From NCBI GenBank assembly GCA_030704615.1, contig CM060731.1:90128756-90192755 (forward strand): DNA of 64,000 nt. The letters run 5' to 3'. Source of the stretch: Takakia lepidozioides (taxonomy: Eukaryota; Streptophyta; Takakiopsida; Takakiales; Takakiaceae). Under the pieces are notes generated by a model. It had not been told where the DNA came from and did not search any database. It was given only the letters and a program-made list of their open reading frames with translations. Numbering within the stretch: position 1 is the first letter of the stretch; every line of letters starts with the position of its first letter. Shown in pieces: positions 46,024 to 57,420 of this stretch. The translations under genes and the position numbers were made by a program.

Positions 46024-47496
46024 GGGGGATGCCTCTGCGTGAGCCTGGCTGCGTGAGCACGTGAGCGCAGTCAGGCTCACGCCACGTCAGCAGTTCTCGC
46101 CACGTTGGTTCACGGGTGTTACGGCACGTCAGTAGTCCTCGCCAGCGTAGTTGACGCCACGTCACGTCATGCCACGTCATTTCCATAAGCACGGACCTAT
46201 AACCGCGGACAGAACATGCGGAAGGAGGGAATGCTAGATCGTGAGCCCAGAGGTGTGAGCTAGGTGCCTATTTCTGCGGAATGAATTACCTTTTCCAGTC
46301 ATTGCAGACTACATCTTTAATATCCATCCTACCGCCGCCCCTCGTGTCATAAACTGCGATTTGATAAGTGTGCGATTGCCGAAGTGAGACCTTTATCCAT
46401 CCCATGAAAGGGAGAATGAGCGTGCTAGTTTCAACAAGCTTTTGTATCAGTCAATAACAAGGTGTAGTAGCAGTTCCCAGTGTAGATCCCCAACCATCAA
46501 AGTTAGCCGGAGTGGAATTGAGGCTTTCTTACGTAAAAATCGCCCAGATGGAATAGACTGATTTAGATATGGTCTACATACTAAGCCCTTGCATGTTTGG
46601 AAATCAAGTATCAAGTATCAAACAGAAGTTATGATCGGCACCGATCATTACTTCTGTTTTTTTTTTTTTTTTTTTTTTTTGGTTTGGTTTAAATTTATTT
46701 ATTTATTTTAACAATACGCAACAACAAAAAAAAAAGAAAAAAAAAAAGAGCAGAGCAGAAGTGATGATCGGCACCGACAATCACTTCTGCTCTGCTCTAT
46801 GTTTGCATCAGTGAAGCAATGCAGTGTGGTTGTCCAAAGCGGAGTTGCGGCACAAGGAAGCGTGTCTCAACTTGTTAGAGCAGAGCAGAAGTGATTGTCG
46901 GCACCTTCTGATGATCGGTACTGACAATCACTTTTGCTCTTTTTTTTTTCCCGTTTTTTTTTCCAAAAAAAAAAAAAAAAACAGTGCCGATCATCACTTC
47001 TGATGATCAGTGCCGACAATCGCTTCTGTTTTTTTCTTCTTCTTTTTCTTTTCCGTATTGTTCCAAAAAAAAAAAAATTGCTCTGGTCTCTTGCAGACTG
47101 TGATCCCTCTTCTCTTCGTTATTTTGGGAGGAAGCAGGGTCTTCCTGGTTAGCCTCAATGGAGCCTTATGAGGTGATTTTGTCCTCATTGTAATTGTTAT
47201 TGTAAAACTTACAATTGTAATTGCAGAATGTTGTGGAATGGATGCCACAGTTTTAGGCGTATTTCCCATTTCGGGTATTTTGATGGTATTCTTGATGGTA
47301 TTTTGGTTTCATGTTCCCGAAGTTCATCCCACGGTCATAGGACCCTCGGGTATAGGCGCCGTATGTTTCGGTTGACGTGACGCCACGTCAACATTCGACA
47401 CCATGGCAACCTACTGGCATCACGCTCACGCCACGTCACCTGGCGTGAGCGTACGCTCACACTTTCACGCGCGAGGCTCATGCGGTTGCGTCGTTG
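46024..47496. mobile_element. 1.47-kb non-autonomous DNA element inserted in the LINE
   Basis: The element is flanked by near-identical 9-mers, CATGGCAGA (46015-46023) and CATGGTAGA (47497-47505). The ends show imperfect inverted similarity (CTGCGTGAGCCTGGC on the left; CCGCATGAGCCTCGC read from the right). A 9-bp duplication suits MULE-type transposition. The inside has no coding capacity, but holds GATCGGCACCGA hairpins and long A or T runs. Confidence 0.6.
46620..47060. repeat. GATCGGCACCGATC hairpins with poly-T/poly-A
   Basis: Four or five copies of a hairpin built from GAAGTGATGATCGGCACCGA and its complement occur at about 46625-46650, 46757-46790, 46885-46935 and 46983-47030. They alternate with T or A runs of 10-24 bases. 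The centre GGCACC links it by design to the other hairpin families. Confidence 0.75.
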
Positions 47497-47505
47497 CATG
47501 GTAGA

Positions 47506-48030
47506 TAGAAGATGATCTATTCGGCCCACATGACGATTGTGACCCCGAACACAATCTTTCCTTTCTCACCAGCTTCCATAAACATAGTAACACCGACTAT
47601 TTAACACATTCACCAACAACACACCACCCCCACCCAACCTACAGATAGCCGATACATTCATCAACCGATCTCTGCCCCCAACGTGCACATCTGCATAACT
47701 GAATGTAACCCCGACAAAGATGTCAAGCATGATCAACCACTAATTCGCATGGCCCCCCGCCTTTCCAATATTTATGCTCAACATGGCCGCTTCATTGGAC
47801 TCATTCCTAATAATAGATTAACATGGTTGTGGGAGAAGTATTATGCTACAAACTCATATCCGTAATCTCTACAACCTCCGAAACAAGACTTTGCTACCAA
47901 ATTATATTTGGCTTATTGATCGCTACCTCAAAGACAACCCCCCCCAAGAAGCCACGATCCCCCACTAGATTGGAAACGACATGTGCACACCATACCATAC
48001 CCCCAAGATATTTTCACCTTAATTATCAAT
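47506..48030 (+). pseudogene. LINE 3' coding remnant
   Basis: Beyond the chromodomain, one frame reads ITECNPDKDVKHDQPLIR and LIPNNRLTWLWEKYYA, and another NLYNLRNKTLLPNYIWLIDR. These look like true protein but are not recognised. The C-rich strand bias of the LINE continues to about 48030, so I assign them to it. Confidence 0.4.
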
Positions 48031-48567
48031 ACATTCCAGCCACAGGGGGTCATTATATATATTTTTTCCATATCATGTGCGTACAAAGATATATTTATAC
48101 TATGCTATATTTTTAAAAATCTGCATTTTTTTCCACCCTATCTTTAGGTAATATTGTAAAACCCTTTGTTTTCTAACATCCTATTTTTCATAATTTTCTT
48201 TTGCAACAATTAATTAGACCTTATTTTAAAATTATCTTTTTAAATAATTGTAAAATTTCAAAGCATGTACACAAACAAGTACATTCCATATAACATAAGT
48301 CAAATGCCGGACCCATGAAAAAGTTTAATTTTTATTAGCCACGAACTCATTCAAAGCCGCAACATCACTTGGATCTAAAGAGTACAAGTTTTGAGATGGT
48401 TCAAATGCCATAGTCAGTGTTGAGATTATGGTACAACATCAATCCACTGTGTATCATATTTGAACTTCCAAGTGACCTCTACCTGATTTCATCCGGATGG
48501 ATTAGAGCTGGATGAAATATAATAAACTTCACAAGGATGGATACATTATACTGTAGATAAAACCCTT

Positions 48568-48574
<7 letters not shown>

Positions 48575-48606
<32 letters not shown>
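48575..48606. repeat. (AT)n microsatellite
   Basis: A run of about 16 AT dinucleotides lies between the LINE and the Ty3/gypsy remnant in AT-rich sequence without genes. Confidence 0.9.
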
Positions 48607-48610
<4 letters not shown>

Positions 48611-48715
48611 TCTGGATTTTTGGTGACCCTTCTTTTAAAAAAACTGGGTGAAAGGATATTGCCCTACCATATTTTCTAAGTAAAACTTTTCTAAAATTTA
48701 CCCCAAAAAAATAAA

Positions 48716-49659
48716 TCACACCCTATATTTGTTCTCACGTGGTTTTGAAAATACGGGGAGTGACCCCCCCAAGGCTGTCCACTGGAAAGTTGGCTCTTTC
48801 TTTGTCAAAACAAAGAGTGACACCCCTGTGCTGGCATATCCTTTGATGTAGTCCCGGTAATAGTTTGTCACCCCGACAAAACTCTTGACTGCTGTTGGAG
48901 TCTTTGGTACTGGAAAACATTGAATAGCTGCAACTTTGTTTGGATTTGGCCTTACCCCTTCCTTGGAAACCACATGGCCTAGATTGACCAAGCTCACATT
49001 TGCTGGGGTTCAGCTTCAGATTGTGGTACCTCAACTTCTTGAGTATGATATCCAGGTGCTGTAGGTGTTCATCCCACGTGGCACTATGAATATTTATGTC
49101 ATCAACAAAAACCTTAGCGAAAGATTTCAGCTCATCATGAAGTATGATGTTCATAGCCCTTTGAAAGGTTGTTGTTGCATTCTTCAGGCCGAAGGGCATG
49201 ACGATCCACTCAAATAATCCCCTCTTTGTGATGATTGTCGTCTTCTTTATATCATCATCTCTCATTTTGATCTGCCAAAAGCCAGACTGCAAATCCAGCG
49301 CTGAAAACCATTGGGATTTGCTAAGTTGTTGCAGTACATCTTGTATCAATGGCATAAGGTATGCATCCTTGAGTGTGTGCAGATTGAGTGGTTTGTAATC
49401 ACCACAAAAACCTCTTGTTTCCATCCTTCTTGGGTGGTAACGTCACTGGACACGCATACTCTGATTTGCTGATTCTCATTTTGCCTTGCTGGATGAGTGC
49501 TTCGATTTGTTCCTGCACTGGATTCTCTTCAGCTCTGATAGCCCGTTGGCTGGTTTTCTTGTTGTAGGGAAACCCTGGGTATTGATCTCGTGTTCGACAT
49601 CCACACAGTGCCCAAGATCTGCTTTGTTTAAGGCAAAGCTGTGCTGGTTTTGCCTGCAT
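48716..49659 (-). pseudogene. Ty3/gypsy reverse transcriptase
   Basis: The minus strand holds the standard motif order: GDYKPLNLHTLKDAYLMPLI, FSALDLQSGFWQIKM, IVMPFGLKNATTTFQRAMN and the active-site box FVDDINIHS. After a frameshift near 48970-49000 come GHVVSKEGVRPNPNKVAAI and SFVGVTNYYRDYIKGYA. A frameshift also separates the N-terminal part (EENPVQEQIEALIQQGKMR) near 49430. RNase H and integrase are absent. Confidence 0.85.
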
Positions 49660-49818
49660 ACCTCAATGAGCTGTTGCTTCTGTTCTGGAGTGAGCTCAGT
49701 GCTGAAGCTGAGCTTCTTGGGAAAAGAAACTGTCCAGAGGTCCTTGCCTGTTCCTCCGGTACTTCTTCTTGTGATGAAGCCATCCCTTCAGCTTGTGAAA
49801 TTTGGACCTCCCTTAGCA

Positions 49819-50121
49819 TTAGGGGTTGCCACCGGTTCGTACCCTTGGGAGTCGACGTATCTCTTTGATCTCGTGATGTACCATTAATTGATTCAATTGT
49901 TCCAAGACTGCCTCTTCATCATCACACATAATCTCAAGCAAATTGTTAGAAGGCAATGCATTTGTACCTTGCTCCTTCTTCATCCTACAATCCTGTTCGA
50001 AGTGCCCTAGTAGCTTACAAAAAGTGCATCTGATTCCACAATTTTCTGTCCTGTGACCATAGTGATTGCATTTTGCACATTTCACTGGAGTTTTTTTGTG
50101 TAGGACAGAACGCACCAACAC
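49819..50121 (-). pseudogene. Retroelement zinc-knuckle segment
   Basis: Two CCHC knuckles occur in tandem (CAKCNHYGHRTENC and CTFCKLLGHFEQDC), as in retroelement Gag or Gag-Pol linker regions that bind RNA. The segment lies between the reverse transcriptase and a tandem-repeat insertion, on the same strand as the gag part further right. Confidence 0.7.
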
Positions 50122-50534
50122 TCCACTCGAGGGGGTACGTCCAAAGTGGCTCGATCTGGGCTACGCGGCCTAGGACCTCGAGGCCGCAGTACATCGCGGG
50201 GTATTGGAACAGGACGCTGTGAGACCTCTGGCACACCCGCCACGTCAACATGTGTAGGCTGTACGGCAATGTTATCGGAGAGCCGACATCGTCGTGAAGG
50301 CGGTGGAGGTATCTCAACCTCGCGGGCAATATCATTGTTGGGAATCTGATCATCTGGTGAAATGACATTCGAAAATCATCCTCCGTGATGGGCCGAGCCC
50401 GTGCCCGCACCATGACCTATATTTCATACAGAAAAAGGAAAAACCCTTCAATGAACTTAATATCATGCCAACATGATAAATTCAAAGTGAACAATATATG
50501 ATAGTAGGGTTTAAGGTCATGTAATATCGTTTAG

Positions 50535-51060
50535 GGTCCCTCCTGAAATCCCTGGAGAGCAAATTTTTTTGGCTAAGTCCTAAAGCAGCCCCATAAGCGA
50601 CCCCAAGGGGATCGCTTTCAAAAAGCGATGGGTCCCGCGGGAGAAGGCCGAACTCCCTGGAGGCCAAATTTTGGCTAAGTCCTAGGCAGCCCAGGATGCG
50701 ACCCAAGGGGGGTCGCTTTTAACAAGCGACGGGTCTCGCGGGAGAAGGCCGAACTCCCTGGAGTGCGCGCAACTTTGTGGCTAAGTCCTAGGCAGTCCCC
50801 ATAAGCGACAGGTCCCGCGGGAGAAGGCCGAACTCCCCGGAGACCCAATTTTGGCTAGGCAGCCCCAAAAACGACACCAGAGGGGTCGCTTTAACAAAGC
50901 GAGGGGTAAGATGGGAGAAGGCTGAACTCCCTGGAGGGCAATTTTTTTTGGCTAAGTCCTAGGTAGCCCCAGAAGCGACCTCAGGGGGGGTCGCTTTTAA
51001 AAAGCGATGAGTAAGTTGGGTGAAGGCCGAACTTCATATAAGCGACGCCCTAGGGGTTGC
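50535..51060. repeat. ~100-bp tandem repeat with GCGACC/GGTCGC hairpins
   Basis: Five units begin with CTCCCTGGAG or a close variant near 50546, 50652, 50754, 50833 and 50927. Each contains GGCTAAGTCCTA, a hairpin such as AAGCGACCCC...GGGGATCGCTT, and GGGAGAAGGCCGAA. The block interrupts the gypsy coding region between its two zinc-knuckle segments. Confidence 0.85.
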
Positions 51061-51360
51061 TTCTATAAAGCGACTGGCCCTGCGGGCTAATTTAAATTTT
51101 GTTTTCTCATGGAGTGACGGATTTCCGTCGTTTTTCTTTGGAAAATTTGAATTTTTCCAACAACGGATGCAGTACATCCGTCATCCCCGTTTGATTAATT
51201 GCTTGGTACAACCTCTGTCTATAGTGGGGTGCCACTGCAAGCAGTTGTCCAATGGTATATGATCTCTGCTAATGCTTTCTTTGTCTTTAGCATTTGTGGT
51301 ACACCTTGAATTTCTAGTTTTTTTTTTTTTTTTTTTTTTCTCCTTCCGAGTTAGATGACT

Positions 51361-51893
51361 CTATTGCAAGGATTTTTGTATTTTTCTACAAATCTCTGAT
51401 GGAATTTGCCACCTCCTTGTGCAATTCTTTCTCTTTCTTCCAAGCCTCATCATCTTGGGGAGTTTCAATTTCGTCTTCATTGTCTTCTTCAGATACTTCT
51501 TCCTTAGGCTGCTTCTTGTCACTACCAGAGCACCCACCTCTAGTATGCAACATAGCATCACCATGTGAGCTGCCACCACTGGGCCCTCAATGATGGGAAT
51601 CCCCATTTCATTATGGTGTTTTATCCAGTGGGGACATGCTTTCTTGCAATGTCCTGCTTGGTTGCAATACAAGCATAATTCTTCTCCATTGGGTCCTCGC
51701 CCTTGTTCTCTTCTAGGATTATTTCTATAATCCTGGTTTTCTTGCTGATAATATTACCTTGGTACTTTCCTCTGGTATTGCTTTGGTAATTCCCTCTTGG
51801 ATTACCTCTCCCTGCCATGCCATTGTTATTATTATATCCATCAGGTCTTCCATAGTTGCCTTGGTCGGTATTTCTTCTTAGTCGTGGTTCCAC
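51361..51893 (-). pseudogene. Ty3/gypsy Gag zinc-knuckle region
   Basis: A minus-strand frame carries an Asn/Gly/Arg-rich stretch (NNNNGMAGRGNPRGNY), and a second frame carries the CCHC knuckle CLYCNQAGHCKKAC followed by an acidic/basic tail. This is the nucleocapsid part of Gag. The frameshift lies near 51650. Confidence 0.65.
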
Positions 51894-52326
51894 CTAATGC
51901 ACACCAACAACTCTTTTTTCTCTTATTGCCGTCTTTCTGTGTAGTAACAATTCTCAGTACAATGGTTACTCTTTTGGCAAATAGATCAGTGTTTCTCCTT
52001 CATTTGGCACTCTACCATAGTGTGGCTTTCATTTTGGCATTTTTGACACCGGATATTCTTCCTCCAGTGTGATGCTGCTTTTGTGGGCATATTTCTTCAT
52101 CAACTCCTCAAGTCTTTTTTCGTAATTGTCCTTCTTTGCCTTTGCTTTCTTCTTTGTCTTTTTTCTATCATCTTCATCATCCTCTTATGAATCATCCCCA
52201 CTCTTCTTCGAGCCGCCTTCCTATGCATTTTCCCAAGCTCTACCCTCTTGGCAGATGCATATGCTTCGGCAAAGGTATCATTAGGTAGTATGTCTATCTT
52301 TCTTTGAATCTCAAGTCTCCGGCTAT

Positions 52327-52758
52327 TTACAACCAGGTCTTTTGTAAATCTTCATGTGGCACATCAGTTAATTTCCTTACTATCAATAATCGCATCTTTT
52401 CCAGATATTCCTCAACAGTTTCATGCTTCTTCTGTTTCAGCTGTTGAAGACCATTGTACACTTCTCCAATAATTTCACTTGTTCTTAATTTCTCTTGGAA
52501 TGATGTCTCTAGATCGTTCCAAGTTGCAAAGTGATTGTCTGGAAATTGAGCATACCACTCAATTGTCTTTTTGGTTAATGAACAAGGAAATAATCTCAAC
52601 ATTACTACATCTGCATTCTCGTTGTTCACTATGCACATGTGCTCATATCGATTAATGTGCCCATCAGGATCCCCTTTTCTTGAATAGATAGGAAAAGGTG
52701 GTCTCATGCGTGTTGGTGTTGCTGGTTGAGCCATTTGTTGTCTTGATGTGCTTGGCAA
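52327..52758 (-). pseudogene. Ty3/gypsy Gag capsid region
   Basis: The frame of 143 codons contains GDPDGHINRYEHMC, FPCSLTKKTIEWYAQFPDN and the segment TWNDLETSFQEKLR, all typical of the retrotransposon gag capsid family (PF03732-like). It is followed, across a degenerate stretch, by the zinc-knuckle region. A stop after KTWL truncates it. Confidence 0.8.
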
Positions 52759-55253
52759 GGTTATTTGGAAAGGGATTTAAAAATAAAACAAAATACTTCA
52801 ATCCCAAAAATTATTTTTGAACATATTACTTGAATGGATATAATTTCATTCAGGCAAATAATGGCAGACCCTCTAAGGACAAGGTGGAGGCAAGTTAAGG
52901 CCAGATATGAATTGTTGGTCAAGAACAAGCATCACGGTGGCTGTCAAACACCTTCACCGTTTAGTGGGTGGTCTGATTAACTGCCTTGTTTGGAGTTTTG
53001 ACATAATCTGGACACCCAAGGAACACTCAACTGTACATTTGACGCAGTTTCCGAAAAAGCTTAGTGTCTGATGTCATGATGGTGGGAAGACTCTCCACAG
53101 CTTTGCAAAATATTGAAATCTTTCTTACAACTGTTGAGCATCGTGGACTCGTCAATCATTAATTAATTGTACAGAGAGTACCTTTCCACCACAAAAATCC
53201 AGCTTAAAGGGTATGTTTTGGGTTGGGCACCCCTATAAGAACACCCCGAAATAGGATCCCGGTGGTGATAATTAGGTGTTCAGGACCGCCCCAGCTGGAG
53301 GTTCGATTGAGCAAATGGCCCTTTCCAGAACTCAACATAAGGCCTACTCCAACCCCACTCTTCTTTCTTGGCATGAGCACACTCTCACCAAACTTCTGAA
53401 TTTTACGTCAAGCGGGTTGCTCCACCACAAGCAGCCCAGGTGAAGTTGCTAGTCTCTCTACATGGCATGGCTCTTTTGCCATTACGTCACCAAGCAGCAA
53501 CTGGGGGGGGGGGAGAATGGGCACTCTGACCCATTTTCTCTCCCCTGTAATACATTGTCTGGGTTTCAGTTTATTATCCTAGAATGTGGACCTGTACACA
53601 TTTCCTTGTCAAATTGCTACTTCCAGTTGAGCCCACTTGAGGCAAAGGTCCTTAACCAAGCCAAAGCGGCACAACATGCTATTACACAGAAATCTCTAAT
53701 TAGGACAGAGAATACCATCATGCTTTCCAGTGGGTTGGAAATCACCAATGGATGCTGCACTAAATTCTTGCAGATTTTGCATCAGTTTCCAGTGAACTCC
53801 TAAATATCAAGCAACCCACAACTGACCTGGAATTATTATTTACCAAATCTGACATTTACATCACCCAAAGCTTGAAAAGGAAAGTTAGTTTTCTCGTGTA
53901 TCAATCACTGTACTTGTCATCTGAACACCAACTAACAGTGGATAAACCCATTAGATCACGAGTTATGTCATTCCTATTCCAGAATACATGTGAAGGCTCA
54001 TGTTCCAACAACGAGATTCTTCCGTGTATACATTTCAAAGAAACTATGGCTTCTCACTTGCAAGAGGTAGAGGCAAAACATTATATGCTTTCTTACATCT
54101 CATTGCTTCTGCGTATTTCTGCAACTTTGCAAGTTGCTAGACTCATACAGGTGAGTGGCTGTATTTCCCTTCAAAGTGCAGCATATTGCTCAAGTGTATA
54201 TGGTTTGAGTTGGTAAGTAGACAATGAGCATACTTTAGGCACCATCCCACAACCCTCAGAAGGGCAGTCCTCTGATTGAAAAGGTAAGACTTTTTGTCAT
54301 TTAGAAGGCTCACTACATGCTACCTGAGCCATTATGTTCTCTTTTTGTCTCTGTCTCTCTCTTCAAAGGAAACTGAGCACGGGGTCAATGGCCACAAGGC
54401 TACGGCAAACAACATCGTGTTATGAGTACATTCTCTCTTCAAAGGCAGATTATTACTAAAAGGCCTGGCTTGAAGAGACAGGGTTTTATTCCATCCCCAC
54501 AACAGCATTGGCAGACCCCACCACTGATGGTGCTGCATTCGTGTTCGTTCGTCCCCTTACATGTGCGACACCTTCCTTGGGCCATCAGAAGACTGCAACA
54601 GAACATTGAGCTCTAGAAAGAAGGCACTAAGCCTAAGTCATGTCTCAAACCCCAAGTTCTACTGTGTTCTTGATGGCATGGCCCATACCAACAAGCCATA
54701 GCAGAGGTTATCAGGTGTGGAGCCACTTGTCAGTTGCAATAGCCAAGATCTAGATTAATTAGTTATCCTCCTCTCTTCTGAAGCTGAATGCACCTGCTTA
54801 CTGATTGCCACTTTTCCAACAGGGAGTGAGAAATAGTGATGCTGCCCCCCAGCAAACACTTTCAAGATAACAGCAAACTTCCATCATACTGCAGCTTCTC
54901 GATTGTGGCTTGGCTTTCGCAACCCATGGTGGGAATCAAAGATGCCGCCTCCCAGGAAACACTTGCGAGATGACTGTAAATTTTCACCATCCTGCAGCTG
55001 TCAATTGCGCTTGGGCAATCCATGGGTGGGAACAAAGATGCCAGCCCCAGGGGACACTTGCAAGATGACTTGAAACCTTTATCATACTGCAGTTTCTCCA
55101 AGAAAATTGCCAGAATTGCAAGCAATGCCCTCACATTAAGCTATCCGCTAGGAAAAAGAGCTGTCCATGCTTGAATCCATAAGTCACCGCATCATAAAGA
55201 ATACCCAGACGGACATTTCGTACACTGCAATGGACTGAACGCTTTATTACCTA
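52759..55253. other. Gene-poor region; ~100-bp tandem repeat near 54840-55110
   Basis: No supported gene. Open frames at 53462-53803 and 53872-54216 have no recognisable domains. Near 54840-55110 three diverged units of about 100 bp share CATACTGCAGCTTCTC and AACCCATGGTGGGAA(T/C)AAAGATG. A G run of nine lies near 53504. The 5' LTR of the gypsy element may lie in 52760-53400 but was not identified. Confidence 0.4.
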
Positions 55254-56249
55254 TCACGTCTCAGAAGCAGAGTGAGGGGGCGGTTTGGCTACGAATGTGG
55301 TATAGATTCCAGCAAACATTTTAACGAGCTCCAGTTGTACTTCCCCTCTATGCTTCTCCATAGCCGCCAACTGTTCCCCTTTTGCTTTCTCCAAAGCACT
55401 CATACACTCCAGTTTAGTCAGCTCGATCTTGGCATACAGCTCACCAAATCCTTTAATGCTTGCAGCTAATTCTCGAAGGGGGCCTTCAGCAGATGAAGAC
55501 TTGTGGCGCTTCGTCTTCTTAATAGCCTTGCTGGAGACCCTCAGCGATTTCGGGTTCTTGCTCCGTGGGCCGTTGACTTCCACACCTCCCCAGTTTCCAT
55601 CCCTCTCTGGTGTGTTGTCTTGTTCACTAGAGGGTGGAGGACTTGCTCCTGGGGAGTGGGGAACTGAAGACAACGGCTCTTTCCCTGTGGAGGTTGCTGC
55701 AGCCACACCGATGGACTCATCCGCATGCCCAAGGTTCTCGTCGATACGATCATTGTCCAGTTCAGGGCTCCCCATGGACTTCCGACGCATACCGCCATCC
55801 ATGGCCCCTGGGATCAGGGAGAACCTTGCCGAGGAGCCAACCAAGCCCTCCATCGCAGCGTACCATTGCCACTTGGACGGGGCACCTTCTACGGCCTCCT
55901 GCTTCTCCTTCTCTGTCTTAAACTTCCTCTTCAGATTGTCAAGCTTATCCCTACATTGCTTCACAGATTTCAGGCCTTTACCATCACCTCTGTTGTTCAC
56001 ACGGGTGACAATCTCCTGCCAATCCCTGGGCCTGCAGTTCCCCTTATTTAACTCCAGGGATTTATCACGGTACGCTTCCAGTAAGGCACAGACAGCCCCT
56101 TCACTCCAACCCATGAGAGACAGCAGAAGCGGCACAAACCCTCTCCAGCAAGTAAATACAGGGAGATAGCCGAACGATTTTGACCTCCCAAGAAATTTGA
56201 GATCAATTGCAATTCCAGATCTGACGAAAGAACCGGAATCTGGTTTCAA
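55254..56249 (-). CDS. Trihelix (Myb/SANT-like) transcription factor, ASIL-like
   Basis: The frame runs from 56249 to the stop at 55254 (331 residues). An inner start at 56114 (MGWSEGAVCALLEAY, 286 residues) is the more likely one, because the trihelix domain begins there. The domain has three spaced aromatic/Trp positions (WSEGAVCALLEAY, RDWQEIVTRV, then SVKQCRDKLDNLKRKFKTEK) and the extra SKWQWYAAM helix. The middle is Ser/Pro-rich, with a basic nuclear-localisation-like patch (KAIKKTKRHKSS). The C-terminal helix (FGELYAKIELTKLECM and following heptads) is a likely coiled coil for dimerisation. It should bind DNA in the nucleus, as plant ASIL/ENAP-type repressors do. No introns or lesions are seen. 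Confidence 0.8.
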   Translation of the reverse strand: MKPDSGSFVRSGIAIDLKFLGRSKSFGYLPVFTCWRGFVPLLLSLMGWSEGAVCALLEAYRDKSLELNKGNCRPRDWQEIVTRVNNRGDGKGLKSVKQCRDKLDNLKRKFKTEKEKQEAVEGAPSKWQWYAAMEGLVGSSARFSLIPGAMDGGMRRKSMGSPELDNDRIDENLGHADESIGVAAATSTGKEPLSSVPHSPGASPPPSSEQDNTPERDGNWGGVEVNGPRSKNPKSLRVSSKAIKKTKRHKSSSAEGPLRELAASIKGFGELYAKIELTKLECMSALEKAKGEQLAAMEKHRGEVQLELVKMFAGIYTTFVAKPPPHSASET

Positions 56250-57000
56250 AATGCAGGTGCTTCGATGCTAACAAGACTGCACGAGCATTGACGATCACCA
56301 GCAGCAGACCTAGTCGGCCTGGAATCTTAATTACCACAGATTCCCTTCCGAGCCTCGGCGCTATGTCCCAGACACTGAAGGGGTAGGGGATAGCAGAAAG
56401 GCCGTGTCGCGGGACGCCATAAAAATGATAATTTTGGACTGGCCTGGGGCGCTGCCCGGGGTCTAGGCCATGGACCAAGCGAGGTCTGGGCCTGGGACTG
56501 GATGTCCTACACCCCAGTCCATACAGGGAACTCATTGGGAACAAATTTCGGCCGCTGCCCGTCCTTTCCTATTGACCTGGGGTTGCAGTGGCCTGGGCTT
56601 AGAAAGCCCCGGAAAGATTCTCTAGCCCTGGGTAAATATTCCCTGGACCCAGGGAAAGATTCTTTACCCTGGGATATGAGGACACCCGAAAAATATTTCA
56701 AACGTCAATTCCTTGACCCCGGGGCTTGTGCCTTTAACCCTGGGTCTACATAATGCAGTTTTCATCCGTCCATGTATTCTGTATCCTATATTTTCTAGGT
56801 GTTTCGCATACGAGAGTTTGTTTGTTGCGGGCATGGCACTTCCTCTCTCGCCAAACAACAAAGGCGTCATTTTTAATACGCATCTGCTGCTTGAAACAGA
56901 TGATCAAGCTAATTTCTGTTGCATGTTCTTGTGCATATATGTTGTGCACGTTTAGTGCCGTGTCTTGCTCACTAGTGACAAGAAGCTTTGGAGGAAAGAA
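56250..57000. other. Upstream region of the trihelix gene with CCTGGG hairpins
   Basis: No gene. Between 56575 and 56760, short CCCTGG/CCAGGG words pair in hairpins (for example CCCTGGACCCAGGG at 56641-56654) spaced 20-40 bp apart with AAAGATTCT between them. It would be the promoter side of the trihelix gene. Confidence 0.45.
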
Positions 57001-57420
57001 GTTAGCTCATCCCAACGAGATACCACCCCCTTCCACAAGCAATCTGCAAAGAAGTTGTCCCCCTGGTCCAAAACTTTTGACAGTAGCAAAGGCTGTCAGG
57101 ACATACTCTCTTGAGGACTCCAAAGATACTTGCAAAATACCACCAAGCAGTTCGGCAGAGGTCAAGGAGATAGGTGGAGGGAAAAGCCTCAAACATTAAA
57201 GCTGCTGTTGGAAATGTTTCTGTTGAAAAGGGGAAAGTAGCGGCAACAGGAGATAGTCGCAAGATCCCTCCAACTTTGGGGAATGCAGAATGGAGGGCAG
57301 AGGTCAAGGAGGTAGGTGCAAAGAAAAGCTCCAGCATTTTAGGGGCAGCTGCAAAAGAAAGCACAGTTTTCCACTACATTGAGTGCCACGGTGGATGGTC
57401 GGACGCCTCGGCTGACTAGT
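57001..57420 (+). pseudogene. Low-complexity coding-like remnant
   Basis: Two overlapping frames share a repeated phrase (SSSAEVKEIGGGKS in one, RAEVKEVGAKKSSS in the next), suggesting an internally duplicated, frameshifted protein of unknown family. Lys, Ser and Pro are common. No start or domain could be assigned. Confidence 0.3.

Larger units (their letters stand above)
45890..47600 (+). pseudogene. LINE chromodomain, split by insertion
   Basis: The left part has YIIEAILPKRQ (45908-45940) and, after a frameshift, YYHCKWAGTPQKT (45974-46012), the two conserved beta strands of a chromodomain. The right part, after the inserted element, continues with IEDDLFGPHDDCDPEHNLSF, which fits the usual C-terminal acidic helix region. 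Chromodomains bind methylated histone tails and can guide retroelement integration. Two or more frameshifts make this copy dead. Confidence 0.6.
41206..48030 (+). mobile_element. Decayed LINE (non-LTR retrotransposon) with 2A-like motif and chromodomain
   Basis: The order on the plus strand is: N-terminal region with a 2A-like motif, apurinic-type endonuclease, reverse transcriptase, C-terminal region, chromodomain and a further tail. The coding strand is strongly C-rich and G-poor throughout. The body is broken by many stops and frameshifts and by a 1473-bp insertion at 46024-47496. The 5' limit is set by the first open frame and the 3' limit by loss of the C-rich bias near 48030; neither is proven. 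Confidence 0.75.
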
